The position numbers and the translations under genes are program-made. Below the pieces are notes generated by a model. It was not told where the DNA came from. It did not search any database and worked only from the letters and a program-made list of their open reading frames with translations. A DNA stretch of 64,000 nt from JAGWBD01 sp965197455 (lineage in GTDB: Bacteria > Chloroflexota > Anaerolineae > Aggregatilineales > Phototrophicaceae): contig OZ240208.1 in assembly GCA_965197455.1 (NCBI GenBank), positions 806,001 to 870,000 on the forward strand. The letters are read 5' to 3'. This document shows, in pieces, positions 1-8,572 of the stretch. Within the stretch, counting starts at the first letter, position 1; the number at the start of each line of letters is the position of its first letter.

Positions 1-1
1 C

Positions 2-685
2 GATGACGAACGCCGCATGATCGGCTTCATACGCATGAACCTTGAGCTGGAGGGCCACCTGGTGCTGGAAGCCCATAACGGTTACGAGGCGCTGGAAGCC
101 CTGCGCAAGAATCTGCCGGACATCATCTTGCTGGATGTGATGATGCCGGAGCTGAACGGCTTTGAAACCTTGCGCCTGGTGCGCGAGATTTCGGACGTTC
201 CCGTCATCATGCTCACAGCGAAGGGCGAAGAAGACGACCGCGTCTTCGGCCTTGAGCTGGGCGCCGACGATTACATCACCAAACCCTTTGCGCCGCGAGA
301 ACTCTCCAGTCGCGTACGGGCCGTGCTGCGCCGTTACGCCAGCTCTGCCAGCACGCCCCGCGAAGCCGTGCTCAAAATAGACGACCGACTGAGCGTGGAC
401 TACAACCGGCGCGAGGTCATCGTCAATGGCGAGCACATTAAACTGCGCCCAACCGAATACCGACTGCTCTATCATCTCATCCAGAATGCTGGCTGGACAG
501 TGCCGCACGAACAGTTGCTGGCCAAGGTCTGGGGTTATGAATATCGCGAAGAGGCACACTATGTGCGACTCTACGTCAACTACCTGCGCGAGAAAATAGA
601 GGAAACTCCCTCAGAACCAAAGTACATTCTGACCGAGCGCGGCGTAGGCTATCGTTTCGTGGACTTTCGCGCTGCGGATAGCTGA
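2..685 (+). CDS. OmpR/PhoB-family response regulator (5' end outside window)
   Basis: DNA-binding response regulator of a two-component system. The reading frame is open to the window edge and begins DDERRM, the acidic pocket that normally follows a few residues after the start, so only the first residues are missing. The receiver domain shows the phospho-acceptor Asp in ILLDVMMPE and the conserved Lys in YITKPF. A winged-helix output domain follows from about residue 125 (LRPTEYRLLYHL, VWGYEY, VRLYVNYLREKIE, RGVGYRF). It would be phosphorylated by a sensor kinase and bind promoter DNA. No kinase is visible downstream, where a convergent gene ends 13 bases away; the kinase may lie upstream of the window. 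Target genes cannot be inferred. Confidence 0.93.
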   Translation, partial: DDERRMIGFIRMNLELEGHLVLEAHNGYEALEALRKNLPDIILLDVMMPELNGFETLRLVREISDVPVIMLTAKGEEDDRVFGLELGADDYITKPFAPRELSSRVRAVLRRYASSASTPREAVLKIDDRLSVDYNRREVIVNGEHIKLRPTEYRLLYHLIQNAGWTVPHEQLLAKVWGYEYREEAHYVRLYVNYLREKIEETPSEPKYILTERGVGYRFVDFRAADS

Positions 686-698
686 ACTGGCCTCAACC

Positions 699-1739
699 TT
701 AAGCGCCGAGGTGTTCCGCCTCCAACTCGGCAAGTTGCTCCCGCACCTTCTGTTCCAGTTCTGCCTTTTCCTCTTCAGGCAACCAGCAGGCGCTCACGGA
801 GTTAAGTACCATCGCCTGCAACTCATCAGCGCCCAAACCGCAGCGATTGACCACGGCCAGGTGCTCATTCTCCGGCGAACTGCCAAAGAACGTCGGCATG
901 CCGCTGCCAGGCATCACACGCAAGCCTTCGTCCACCAGCTGCTTCAGCGGGTACGCTTCGTATGATTCAGTCAGACCAAGCGCAACCGCTTCGCCCATGG
1001 TCACCACCAGGGGCAGCTCCTGCTGTACCAGATCGGCTGCCAGCCCGGCATCAGCCGTGATGCCAAAGCCGCCAATCAGGCGCTGCGGCTGCAGGGTTTC
1101 AAGCATCTCACGTATGCCGCCTGCTGCGTCACCGGCAGCGTTGGCATGAATGGCCGTTGGAATACCTTTGCGCGCTGCGGTGCGGAAAGCGCGTTCAAAC
1201 TGTCCGGGCGGCTGGGACTCTTCCGGGCCGGACAGACAAATGCCCACGATGCCGTCGCGGATCCCTTCCATACTGCCGGCCAGACGCACAGCCTCGTCGG
1301 CGTGCCGCGGCTGATCGCGGAACACGCTCAACACCCAGCGCAGCTGCACATTCCAGGCTACTTCGGCGCGTCTGCGCCCGTCATTTAACGCAGCAAGCAA
1401 CTTTTCGAAGGTCCAGCGGTATACAGTAAAGTGCGCCGGATTGACATGTATTTCAGCGTACAGCACATTCTGGCGCGACAATGCCAGACCGGTTTCATAA
1501 ACGACATGCGCCACATCGTCTGCATACTGAAGCCAGCGGCTGGTCTCCGTCATCAATTCGTAGCGGCGTTCTACATCCGGCTGCGTCAGCGTCTGCTGCC
1601 ATTCTGTGAGAGCGTCTGCATCTCCAAACACGGCATTCTGGTCGGCGATTGTCAGGAGTCGGTCACGCTGCAGGGCGCCTTCAAGCTGCAAAAACAGCTC
1701 GACCCTGGGCATCGCACGTACGAAGCTGTCCAGTGACAC
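699..1739 (-). CDS. Adenosine deaminase-like protein, predicted inactive
   Basis: A 346-residue protein with the length and order of the adenosine/AMP deaminase family: VELFLQLEGA near the N-terminus, YAEIHVNP, GICLSGPE, AIHANAAGD, RLIGGFG, MPGSGMPTFFG, and a C-terminal NSVSACWLPEEEK. The family's zinc and catalytic residues are mostly gone. The usual HxH reads FxQ, HAGE reads HANA, the RxGHG His is absent, and the SDDP aspartates are replaced in GSGMP. The frame is intact, so it looks like a maintained pseudoenzyme or a changed activity rather than a decaying gene. Start chosen is GTG with AGGA 10 bases upstream, 13 bases after the CTP synthase stop; a longer frame exists but would overlap pyrG. 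Probably cotranscribed with pyrG. Fold assignment is confident, function is not. Confidence 0.8.
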   Translation of the reverse strand: MSLDSFVRAMPRVELFLQLEGALQRDRLLTIADQNAVFGDADALTEWQQTLTQPDVERRYELMTETSRWLQYADDVAHVVYETGLALSRQNVLYAEIHVNPAHFTVYRWTFEKLLAALNDGRRRAEVAWNVQLRWVLSVFRDQPRHADEAVRLAGSMEGIRDGIVGICLSGPEESQPPGQFERAFRTAARKGIPTAIHANAAGDAAGGIREMLETLQPQRLIGGFGITADAGLAADLVQQELPLVVTMGEAVALGLTESYEAYPLKQLVDEGLRVMPGSGMPTFFGSSPENEHLAVVNRCGLGADELQAMVLNSVSACWLPEEEKAELEQKVREQLAELEAEHLGA

Positions 1740-1752
1740 AGGCCAAATCCTT

Positions 1753-3423
1753 TCACCCTCTGTCTTCGACGGCAGACTCACGTTGGGAGCGACCATTGGC
1801 AGCGGGAGTGCTGCGCCGGTTCTCCTGCGCAACCGCAGCCTGCACGAAGCTGAGGAAGAGCGGATGCGGCCGGTTGGGCCGACTTTGGAATTCCGGGTGG
1901 AACTGGCTGCCCACCATGAAGGGATGGTCGCGCACTTCTGCAATTTCGACCAGGCGCCCGTCCGGGCTCATCCCGCTGAAATGCATGCCATTTTCTGTAA
2001 AAATCTCGCGGTAGCGGTTGTTGAACTCAAAGCGATGACGGTGGCGCTCGTCTGTATGTCTGGCGGGGTGCCAGGCGCGCCCGCTATGGCTGTCCTGCGC
2101 AAGCTCGCAAGGATAAAGCCCCAGGCGCATTGTCCCGCCCATGTCCTCAATGTCACGCTGTTCCAGCATCAAGTCGATGACGGGGCTAGCTGTGCTACCG
2201 AACTCGGTGCTGTTGGCGTCCTCAAGTCCAATCACATTGCGGGCAAACTCGATGCACATCACCTGCATGCCCAGGCACAGACCCAGAAATGGAACCCGGT
2301 TAGCGCGAGCGAACTGCGCTGCAATGATTTTGCCTTCCACCCCACGCTCGCCAAAGCCGCCCGGGACAATGATGCCGTCAACGCTGCGCAGTAGTTCCTC
2401 GCCCCTGCCGCGTTCCAGGTCACCGGAGTTGATCCATTCGACCTCAGGCTTGCGTCCTTCTGCGCTGCAGGCGTGCAGCAAGGCCTCGCGCACACTCATG
2501 TAGGCATCATGCAGTTCAACATACTTGCCCACCACGGCAATGCGCAGGGGAAGGGTAGCGGACTTCATGTTTGCCAGCATGTGTTCCCAGTCATCAAGCG
2601 CCGGCGGACCTGTTTCAAGCTCCAGCTGCTCCACCAGATAGTTGCCCAGCCCATGTCGCTCCAGAATGAGCGGAATCTCATAGAGCCAGTCGACCGTCTC
2701 CAACGGAATAACGGCTTGCTCCGGCACATCACAAAACAACGAGATCTTGTCCGTGACATCGCCGTTTACAGGATGGTCCGAGCGAGCGATGATCACCTGT
2801 GGCTGAATGCCAATCCCCCGAATTTCCCGAACGCTGCGCTGGGTCGGTTTGGTCTTCAACTCCCTCGTGGCGGCGATCCAGGGAAGCCAGGTTACATGAA
2901 TTGAGAGAGTCTGTTCTCGCGGCAGGCTCAGGCGCATTTGCCGAATGGCTTCGAGAAATGGCAAACCTTCCATATCCCCGACTGTGCCACCGACCTCCAC
3001 CAGCACCACGTCTGCGTCGCTCTTCTTCCCCACTTCAATAATGCGGCGCCTGATTTCCCTGGTGATGTGCGGCACGACCTGAATTGTGCCGCCCAAATAG
3101 TCTCCGCGGCGTTCCTTGTCGATCACGCTGCTGTAAACCTGCCCGGCGGTGACGTTGGAATGGCGGCCAAGATTCAGGTCGATGAAGCGCTCGTAGTGAC
3201 CCAGATCGAGGTCAGTCTCGGCGCCGTCGGCAGTGACGTAAACTTCGCCATGTTGATAGGGGCTCATCGTGCCCGGGTCGACGTTAAGGTAGGGATCCAG
3301 CTTTTGCACAGCGATCTTCAGGCCACGAGCTTTCAGAATGCGGCCGACTGCAGCTGCGGTCACACCTTTGCCTACCGAGCTGACTACGCCGCCTGTACAG
3401 AAGATGTACCTGGGCCCCTGCAT
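1753..3423 (-). CDS. pyrG: CTP synthase
   Basis: Converts UTP to CTP using ATP and glutamine, the last step of pyrimidine nucleotide synthesis. The 556 residues cover the full family length. The N-terminal synthetase domain has GGVVSSVGKG (P-loop), KLDPYLNVDPGTMSP, HGEVYVTADGAETDLDLGHYERF and KTKPTQRSVREIRGIGIQP. The C-terminal class I glutamine amidotransferase domain carries the nucleophile Cys in GLCLGMQ and the His/Glu pair in FHPEFQ. The ATG is preceded by GAGGAG at 5 bases. A promoter and a hairpin lie upstream, suggesting attenuation. The adenosine-deaminase-like gene follows 13 bases after the stop. Confidence 0.97.
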   Translation of the reverse strand: MQGPRYIFCTGGVVSSVGKGVTAAAVGRILKARGLKIAVQKLDPYLNVDPGTMSPYQHGEVYVTADGAETDLDLGHYERFIDLNLGRHSNVTAGQVYSSVIDKERRGDYLGGTIQVVPHITREIRRRIIEVGKKSDADVVLVEVGGTVGDMEGLPFLEAIRQMRLSLPREQTLSIHVTWLPWIAATRELKTKPTQRSVREIRGIGIQPQVIIARSDHPVNGDVTDKISLFCDVPEQAVIPLETVDWLYEIPLILERHGLGNYLVEQLELETGPPALDDWEHMLANMKSATLPLRIAVVGKYVELHDAYMSVREALLHACSAEGRKPEVEWINSGDLERGRGEELLRSVDGIIVPGGFGERGVEGKIIAAQFARANRVPFLGLCLGMQVMCIEFARNVIGLEDANSTEFGSTASPVIDLMLEQRDIEDMGGTMRLGLYPCELAQDSHSGRAWHPARHTDERHRHRFEFNNRYREIFTENGMHFSGMSPDGRLVEIAEVRDHPFMVGSQFHPEFQSRPNRPHPLFLSFVQAAVAQENRRSTPAANGRSQRESAVEDRG

Positions 3424-3435
3424 GACTGCTCCTCA

Positions 3436-3464
3436 TCAAGACAAAGGCGGAGTTTCCCTCCGCC
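3436..3464 (-). terminator. Hairpin with U-rich tail in the pyrG leader (possible attenuator)
   Basis: On the minus strand GGCGGAG, a GGAAA loop and CTCCGCC form a perfect 7-bp stem followed by TTTGTCTT. It ends about 10 bases before the pyrG Shine-Dalgarno sequence GAGGAG. A GC stem followed by a U-rich run between promoter and start codon is what an intrinsic terminator or attenuator looks like. Attenuation of pyrG by CTP level is known in Bacillus; here the mechanism is inference. Confidence 0.5.
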
Positions 3465-3509
3465 ACGCCGATCCTGCCACGCGCGCAGGCCTGCACTTCA
3501 TATACACCC

Positions 3510-3538
3510 ATCATACCCGTCCGGGCTTCCGACAACAA
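3510..3538 (-). promoter_or_regulatory. Predicted sigma70-type promoter of pyrG
   Basis: Minus strand: -35 TTGTTG, 17-bp spacer, -10 TATGAT. The start point would fall near 3503, giving a leader of about 80 bases that contains the hairpin. The -10 is followed directly by GGG. Confidence 0.5.
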
Positions 3539-3581
3539 GAATGGAGATACCGTCGACCTGTTCATGTCGGCAGCCGGCGCG

Positions 3582-3587
3582 TATACT
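3582..3587 (+). promoter_or_regulatory. Candidate -10 box upstream of moxR
   Basis: TATACT, the commonest -10 sequence in this window, lies 72 bases before the preferred moxR start. No good -35 is visible. It supports a moxR start downstream of the most upstream in-frame ATG. Confidence 0.35.
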
Positions 3588-3659
3588 GTTGGTGTCATTG
3601 GTTGGGCCGGGGGCACGATGGTCGTTGGAGCGCAGGGTGTTGGTGTGCAGGAAGGGCAG

Positions 3660-4616
3660 ATGGCCCAGCGCAATATTGTGCAGCACGTGGCGCAACAAAT
3701 TGCCCGCAGCGTAAGCCAGGTCATCATTGGCAAACGCAACGAAATCAGCCTTACTGTGCTGGGGCTGCTCAGCCAGGGACACATCCTGATTGAGGACATC
3801 CCGGGCGTTGGCAAGACCATGCTGGCCAGGGCGCTGGCGCGCTCGATCGGCTGTAGTTTCAGCCGCATCCAGTTTACGCCGGACATGCTGCCCTCGGATG
3901 TGACCGGCGTCTCGATCTTCAATCAGAAGTCGCTCGAGTTTGAGTTTCGGCCAGGCCCAATTATGGCTCAGATAGTGCTGGCCGATGAAATCAATCGTGC
4001 CACGCCCAAGACCCAGGCTGCCCTGCTGGAAGCGATGGAAGAAAGTCAAGTCACCGTTGACGGAATTTCCTGGGAAATGGAGCAGCCCTTCCTGATTCTC
4101 GCCACCCAAAACCCCATCGAATATGAAGGGACATTCCCACTGCCTGAGGCCCAGGTCGACCGCTTCATCATGCGCATTCGTCTCGGTTACCCGGACCCGA
4201 ACGAGGAATTCGCCATGCTCGGGGCACAGCAATACCGTCATCCGATCGAAAACATGACCCAGGTGGTCAGCGTTGAGGAACTCGGCGCCGCGCAGCAAGC
4301 AGTCCGTGAAGTCTACGTCGCTGAGGAAATCAAGCGCTACATCATTTCTCTGGTCAACGCCACGCGCCAGCATCCGGACGTCTACCTTGGCAGCAGCCCA
4401 CGCGGTTCGCTGGCGCTGTTCCGCTGTTCCCAGGCACGCGCCGCGATGGCAGACCGTGAGTTTGTCATCCCGGACGATGTCAAGGCCCTGGCCGAAGTCA
4501 CTCTCGCTCACCGTATTATCGTAGGCCCTTCCTCGCGTATCCGCGATGTTTCTTCACGCAGCATTGTTCAGGAAATCGTTGGCAGCACCCCCGTCCCGGG
4601 GGCCTCGATTCAGTAA
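3660..4616 (+). CDS. MoxR-family AAA+ ATPase
   Basis: A chaperone-like AAA+ ATPase of 318 residues. Visible motifs are Walker A (DIPGVGKTMLARAL), Walker B with the following Glu (ADEIN), sensor-1 (ATQNPIEYEG) and SPRGSLAL near the C-terminus. MoxR ATPases paired with DUF58/VWA proteins are thought to mature or activate partner proteins at the membrane. The DUF58 gene starts 5 bases downstream, which fits this pairing. The start MAQRN is preferred because GGAAGG sits 4 bases upstream and the only -10-like box lies between it and the earliest ATG at 3564. An ATG at 3618 after GGGGG is an alternative. Confidence 0.92.
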   Translation: MAQRNIVQHVAQQIARSVSQVIIGKRNEISLTVLGLLSQGHILIEDIPGVGKTMLARALARSIGCSFSRIQFTPDMLPSDVTGVSIFNQKSLEFEFRPGPIMAQIVLADEINRATPKTQAALLEAMEESQVTVDGISWEMEQPFLILATQNPIEYEGTFPLPEAQVDRFIMRIRLGYPDPNEEFAMLGAQQYRHPIENMTQVVSVEELGAAQQAVREVYVAEEIKRYIISLVNATRQHPDVYLGSSPRGSLALFRCSQARAAMADREFVIPDDVKALAEVTLAHRIIVGPSSRIRDVSSRSIVQEIVGSTPVPGASIQ

Positions 4617-4621
4617 GCCTT

Positions 4622-5884
4622 ATGCAGACCCGGCGCAATGCGCTTTGGTTTCTGCTCATTGTGTGTTTCAGTGCCGGCCTCTACACCGGACGTGATTTCT
4701 TCTTTCGCATGGCCTGGCTTTTCGTCGGCCTGTTGCTGTTTTCCTACCTGTGGGCATGGTTCACGCTGCGCAACATCAGCCTGGCCCGCCATACACGTGC
4801 GCGCCGGGCCCAGGTTGGCAACAGCCTTGGCGAACGTTTCGTTCTGCAAAACAATTCCTGGCTGCCTGGTTTGTGGCTGGAAGTTCGTGATCATTCCGAC
4901 CTGCCTGGGCACCGGGTCAGCCAGGTAGTGCCCTCCCTGGGAAGAAGAGGCTCCTGGGACTGGTCTGCTGACACCACCTGTGTTGCCCGTGGTGAGTTTC
5001 GTCTGGGGCCGCTGACGCTATTCAGCGGCGACCCTTTCGGCTTTCATCAAGCGTCACGACGGCTGGGGCAGGCATCCAGCATCCTTGTGTATCCAGCCAT
5101 AGTTGATATCAGGCACTTTGAGCTGCCTTCGGGAGAAATCACCGGTGGCAGCCTCCTGCGCCGTCGCACGCATTACGTCACGACCAACGCTGCGGGCGTG
5201 CGTGACTATGCCCCCGGTGACAGTTTTAACCGCATTCACTGGCGCAGCAGTGCCCGCCGCAACAGTCTGATGGTCAAGGAATTCGAAATCGACCCCTTGC
5301 TTGACATCTGGCTGTTCATGGACTTCTCGGCAGATTCACTCGTCGAGCACGAGTCCGTGCGGCGCGTCAACGACGTCGGCCCCGCTCTTTCGACCGGGCC
5401 TCTGCCCCGTTCTACCGAAGAGTATGGTGTGGTCGTGGCGGCATCGCTCGCGCGCCATTTCCTCGAGAATGAAGATCGCTCTGTCGGTTTTGTGGCGTGG
5501 GGGCCGAAACGGGAGCTGTTGCAGCCGGAAAATGGCGAGCGTCAGCTCAACCACATTCTGCAAGTTCTGTCCGTCGGGCGCAGTCTGTCCGAATTCTCGC
5601 TGGCACATACACTTGCGCTGGAAACACCGCAGTTGACGCGCGGGACTTCGCTGATCGTCGTGACTTCCTCACTGGACATGCGCTGGGTTCAGGAATTGCG
5701 CATGCTGACGCGGCGTGGCGTCCGCCCGCTCTGCGTGCTGATCGACCCAGGCTCCTTCGGAGGCCAACACTCCTCAGCCGACCTGCGTTCCTTGCTACAT
5801 CTGGCGCGTATACCACACATCACAATTCAGATGGATGACGACCTCGCCAGCGCGCTGACCCGGCGCTCAACGGCGCGACTGTGA
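4622..5884 (+). CDS. DUF58 domain-containing protein, MoxR partner
   Basis: 420 residues with two predicted membrane helices near the N-terminus (about 8-24 and 29-46), then a soluble region. The DUF58 signature runs around residues 180-225: LRRRTHYVTTNAAGVRDYAPGD, then NRIHWRSSARR and VKEFE. A VWA-like region with DIWLFMDFSAD follows. Such proteins sit in the membrane with a large cytoplasmic domain and are encoded next to MoxR ATPases, as here. The molecular function of the family is not established. The stop overlaps the GTG of the next gene by four bases, so the three genes from moxR are probably one transcript. Confidence 0.9.
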   Translation: MQTRRNALWFLLIVCFSAGLYTGRDFFFRMAWLFVGLLLFSYLWAWFTLRNISLARHTRARRAQVGNSLGERFVLQNNSWLPGLWLEVRDHSDLPGHRVSQVVPSLGRRGSWDWSADTTCVARGEFRLGPLTLFSGDPFGFHQASRRLGQASSILVYPAIVDIRHFELPSGEITGGSLLRRRTHYVTTNAAGVRDYAPGDSFNRIHWRSSARRNSLMVKEFEIDPLLDIWLFMDFSADSLVEHESVRRVNDVGPALSTGPLPRSTEEYGVVVAASLARHFLENEDRSVGFVAWGPKRELLQPENGERQLNHILQVLSVGRSLSEFSLAHTLALETPQLTRGTSLIVVTSSLDMRWVQELRMLTRRGVRPLCVLIDPGSFGGQHSSADLRSLLHLARIPHITIQMDDDLASALTRRSTARL

Positions 5885-7479
5885 ATTCAGCGTTGCGTCC
5901 AGCCTTACTCTACACGACCGTGTTTATCAGCGGCATGTGCACGCTGGCCATCGAGCTGTCAGCATCACGTCTGTTGGGCAGCGTTTTCGGCACCAGCAAC
6001 CTGGTCTGGGCCAATGTCATCGGCTTGATGCTGCTGTATCTCAGCGTCGGCTATTTCGTCGGTGGGCGTCTGGCAGACCGTTCGCCGCACCCGCGGACCT
6101 TGTTCCGCCTTTTGCTTTGGGCAGCCTTTCTCAGCGCCCTGATCCCGCTGGTGGCGCGCCCAATCCTGCAAAGCGCAGCAGCCGCTGTGACCAACCTGGA
6201 TGCAGCCGTGGTCGTGGGCGCATTTCTGACGGTGCTGGTGCTGTTCTCCGGGCCAGTGACCCTGCTCGGCTGCGTGTCCCCCTTCGCCTTACGCCTGGCC
6301 ATCAATGACCTGCGCCAGACTGGACAAGTATCCGGCCGCATCTATGCCATCAGCACACTGGGTAGCCTGTGCGGCACCTTCCTGCCAGTGCTGATTCTCA
6401 TCCCCGAGCTGGGCACGCAGCGCACTTTCCTCTGCTTTGCCGCCCTGCTCTATCTGACCGGCCTGATCGGCTTGTGGCGCTCTGAAAGGCGCCTCTTCCT
6501 TCATCCGTTGTGGATGCCGCTGGTCATCGCGCTGTTTTTCATGCTGGTCTCCGGCGGGCCTCTGCGCGCTGCGCCGGCAGGTCGGAGCCTGCTGCTTGAA
6601 CAGGAAAGCGCGTACAACTACATCCAGGTTCAGGAAGACAGCGCAGGCTATCGCTACCTCTATCTAAATGAGGGCCAGGGCATCCACAGCCAGTGGCATC
6701 CGGAAATTATCAACTACGGTCGCACCTGGAGCTTCTTTCTCACTGCGCCCTGGTTCAATCAGGCGGATGGAAGTCTGCTGCAGGTCGACTCACTGGCGAT
6801 TGTGGGTTTGGCTGGCGGCACTGTCGCACGCCAGTATCACGAAGTTTACGGTGACATTCCCATCGACGGCATAGAAATCGACCCGGATCTGATTGAAGTG
6901 GGGCAGCGCTGGTTCGGCCTGGATGCCATTCCTGGGCTGAACACCGTTGCCGCTGATGGTCGCCTGGCGCTGCGCCAACTGAAGCGCAACTACAGCGTCA
7001 TCGTGCTGGACGCATACCGGCCGCCCTACATCCCATGGCACCTCACTACGCGAGAGTTCTTCAGCGAGGCGCGCGAGCGTTTGCTGCCTGACGGCGTGCT
7101 GGCCGTGAATGTGGGTCGCACACACAGCGACCGGCGCCTCGTCGACGCTATGAGCGCAACCTTGCTGCAGGTCTTCCCGACCGTGCATGCCATGGACGTG
7201 CCCAATTCTTTCAACACCATCCTCGTCGCGACCAATACCCGCAGTGACATTGCCAACCTTGCGCTCAATCTTTCCAGACTTCCCATATCGGCCAGTCCCG
7301 TGCTGCGTGACGCGCTGGCGCTGGGCGTCGCCAGCCTGGTGCCCACCGTCGCTGGAGATACTGTGTTCACAGATGACCACGCGCCGGTCGAGCGCCTCGT
7401 CGATTCGCTCCTGCAGGACTTTCTGCTTTCAGGCGAGGCACAGCGCATTCTGCCCGCCCCTGCCGCGCAAGGCACTTGA
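5881..7479 (+). CDS. Fused membrane/spermidine synthase-like protein
   Basis: 532 residues starting at GTG in a GTGA overlap with the DUF58 gene. The first 220 residues are strongly hydrophobic with about seven membrane helices (for example LLYTTVFISGMCTLAIELSA and VVVGAFLTVLVLFSG). The C-terminal half is an aminopropyltransferase/methyltransferase-like Rossmann domain: SLAIVGLAGGTVARQY, DGIEIDPDLIEVG, VAADGRLALRQL, VIVLDAYRPPYIPWHLTTREFF. Proteins of this architecture are annotated as fused spermidine synthases but activity is rarely demonstrated, and no polyamine gene lies nearby. Substrate unknown. Confidence 0.82.
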   Translation: MNSALRPALLYTTVFISGMCTLAIELSASRLLGSVFGTSNLVWANVIGLMLLYLSVGYFVGGRLADRSPHPRTLFRLLLWAAFLSALIPLVARPILQSAAAAVTNLDAAVVVGAFLTVLVLFSGPVTLLGCVSPFALRLAINDLRQTGQVSGRIYAISTLGSLCGTFLPVLILIPELGTQRTFLCFAALLYLTGLIGLWRSERRLFLHPLWMPLVIALFFMLVSGGPLRAAPAGRSLLLEQESAYNYIQVQEDSAGYRYLYLNEGQGIHSQWHPEIINYGRTWSFFLTAPWFNQADGSLLQVDSLAIVGLAGGTVARQYHEVYGDIPIDGIEIDPDLIEVGQRWFGLDAIPGLNTVAADGRLALRQLKRNYSVIVLDAYRPPYIPWHLTTREFFSEARERLLPDGVLAVNVGRTHSDRRLVDAMSATLLQVFPTVHAMDVPNSFNTILVATNTRSDIANLALNLSRLPISASPVLRDALALGVASLVPTVAGDTVFTDDHAPVERLVDSLLQDFLLSGEAQRILPAPAAQGT

Positions 7480-7505
7480 CCCTGCTTTCACGCGGGGGGT
7501 ATACT
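7476..7505 (+). promoter_or_regulatory. Predicted promoter of the PfkB kinase-ahcY operon
   Basis: TTGACC, 18-bp spacer, TATACT; one of the clearest sigma70-like promoters in the window. It overlaps the stop codon of the upstream gene and would give a leader of about 44 bases. Confidence 0.65.
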
Positions 7506-7555
7506 CGCTTGCGCTGTTCGCAGCCGACCCCTGACAACCCCCGACAGGGCTCCAA

Positions 7556-8533
7556 ATGGAAACTGTCATCACCGGCTCTATCGCCTACGATTATCTGATG
7601 CGGTTTCCAGGCCGCTTCACGGATCATTTTCTGGAAAGCCACATGCACCATCTGAGCGTCAGCTTCCTGGTGGAAGACATGACGCGCCACTGGGGCGGAA
7701 CAGCTGCCAACATCGCCTACACCGTCGCCCTGCTGGGCCAGCGGCCGCGCCTGATGGGAACCGTGGGCAGCGACTTCGGCGACTATCGTGCCTGGCTCGA
7801 GTCGGCAGGTGTGGATACTTCAGCCGTGCGCCAGATCGACAGCCTGTTCACCGCCAGCTTCTTTGCCAACACCGACATCGACAACAACCAGATCGCCTCC
7901 TTCTATGCCGGCGCCATGACCTGCGCGCGCGACTACCGGCTAAGTGATCTTGAAGCTGTCACTCCGGACTTCGTCATGATCTCGCCCAATGACCCGCAAG
8001 CCATGCTCAATCTTGCGGCAGAATGTCGCGCAGCCAGCATCCCCTTCATCTGTGACCCGAGCCAGCAGGTGGCGCGCCTGGATGGCGCCCAGCTGCGCGA
8101 GTTCTTCTGGGGCGCGAGTGTGCTGGTCATGAACGCCTACGAGGCTGGCATGATTAGCCAGAAAACGGGACTGAGTGTGGCCCGGCTGGCGCAACAAATC
8201 CCTGTAGTGTTGGTTACCCGGGGTTCCGAGGGTCTTGAAATCCACGAAAACGGGAAGCGCTGTCACATCCCGCCCTTCCCCGTGTTGCGCATTGTGGATC
8301 CAACCGGAGCGGGCGACGCCTTCCGGGGCGGAATTCTACGCGGGTTGGCTGCCGGCTGGCCCCTAATGCTTTGTGCCAGGACTGGTGCCTTGTGCGCCAG
8401 TTACGCCCTGGAGCAAGCCGGCACACAAACGCACCACTTCAGCATCCAGGAATTCATCAAACGCTTCCGCAGCGAGGCAGATGATGATGGTCTGCTCGAG
8501 CACTTGCTTGTTAGTAACAAAAACATACAGTGA
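7556..8533 (+). CDS. PfkB-family kinase, probably adenosine kinase
   Basis: A 325-residue ribokinase-fold kinase. It shows the N-terminal substrate region GSIAYDYLMRFPG, HWGGTAANIAYTVALLG (glycine motif), and the C-terminal signature DPTGAGDAFRGG with the catalytic Asp and anion hole. The gene lies 39 bases before adenosylhomocysteinase. SAH hydrolysis produces adenosine, which must be removed to pull the reaction forward, so phosphorylation of adenosine to AMP is the most economical reading. A ribokinase-like or other nucleoside/sugar specificity cannot be excluded from sequence alone. Confidence 0.8.
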   Translation: METVITGSIAYDYLMRFPGRFTDHFLESHMHHLSVSFLVEDMTRHWGGTAANIAYTVALLGQRPRLMGTVGSDFGDYRAWLESAGVDTSAVRQIDSLFTASFFANTDIDNNQIASFYAGAMTCARDYRLSDLEAVTPDFVMISPNDPQAMLNLAAECRAASIPFICDPSQQVARLDGAQLREFFWGASVLVMNAYEAGMISQKTGLSVARLAQQIPVVLVTRGSEGLEIHENGKRCHIPPFPVLRIVDPTGAGDAFRGGILRGLAAGWPLMLCARTGALCASYALEQAGTQTHHFSIQEFIKRFRSEADDDGLLEHLLVSNKNIQ

Positions 8534-8572
8534 GCCCGTGACACTTCACCGAAAGAATCAAAGGACAAGGGA

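Noticed and set aside
1740..1943. Extension of the ADA-like gene over the end of pyrG
   Set aside because: It lies in another frame of pyrG, and the GTG at 1739 has a ribosome site and matches the family start.
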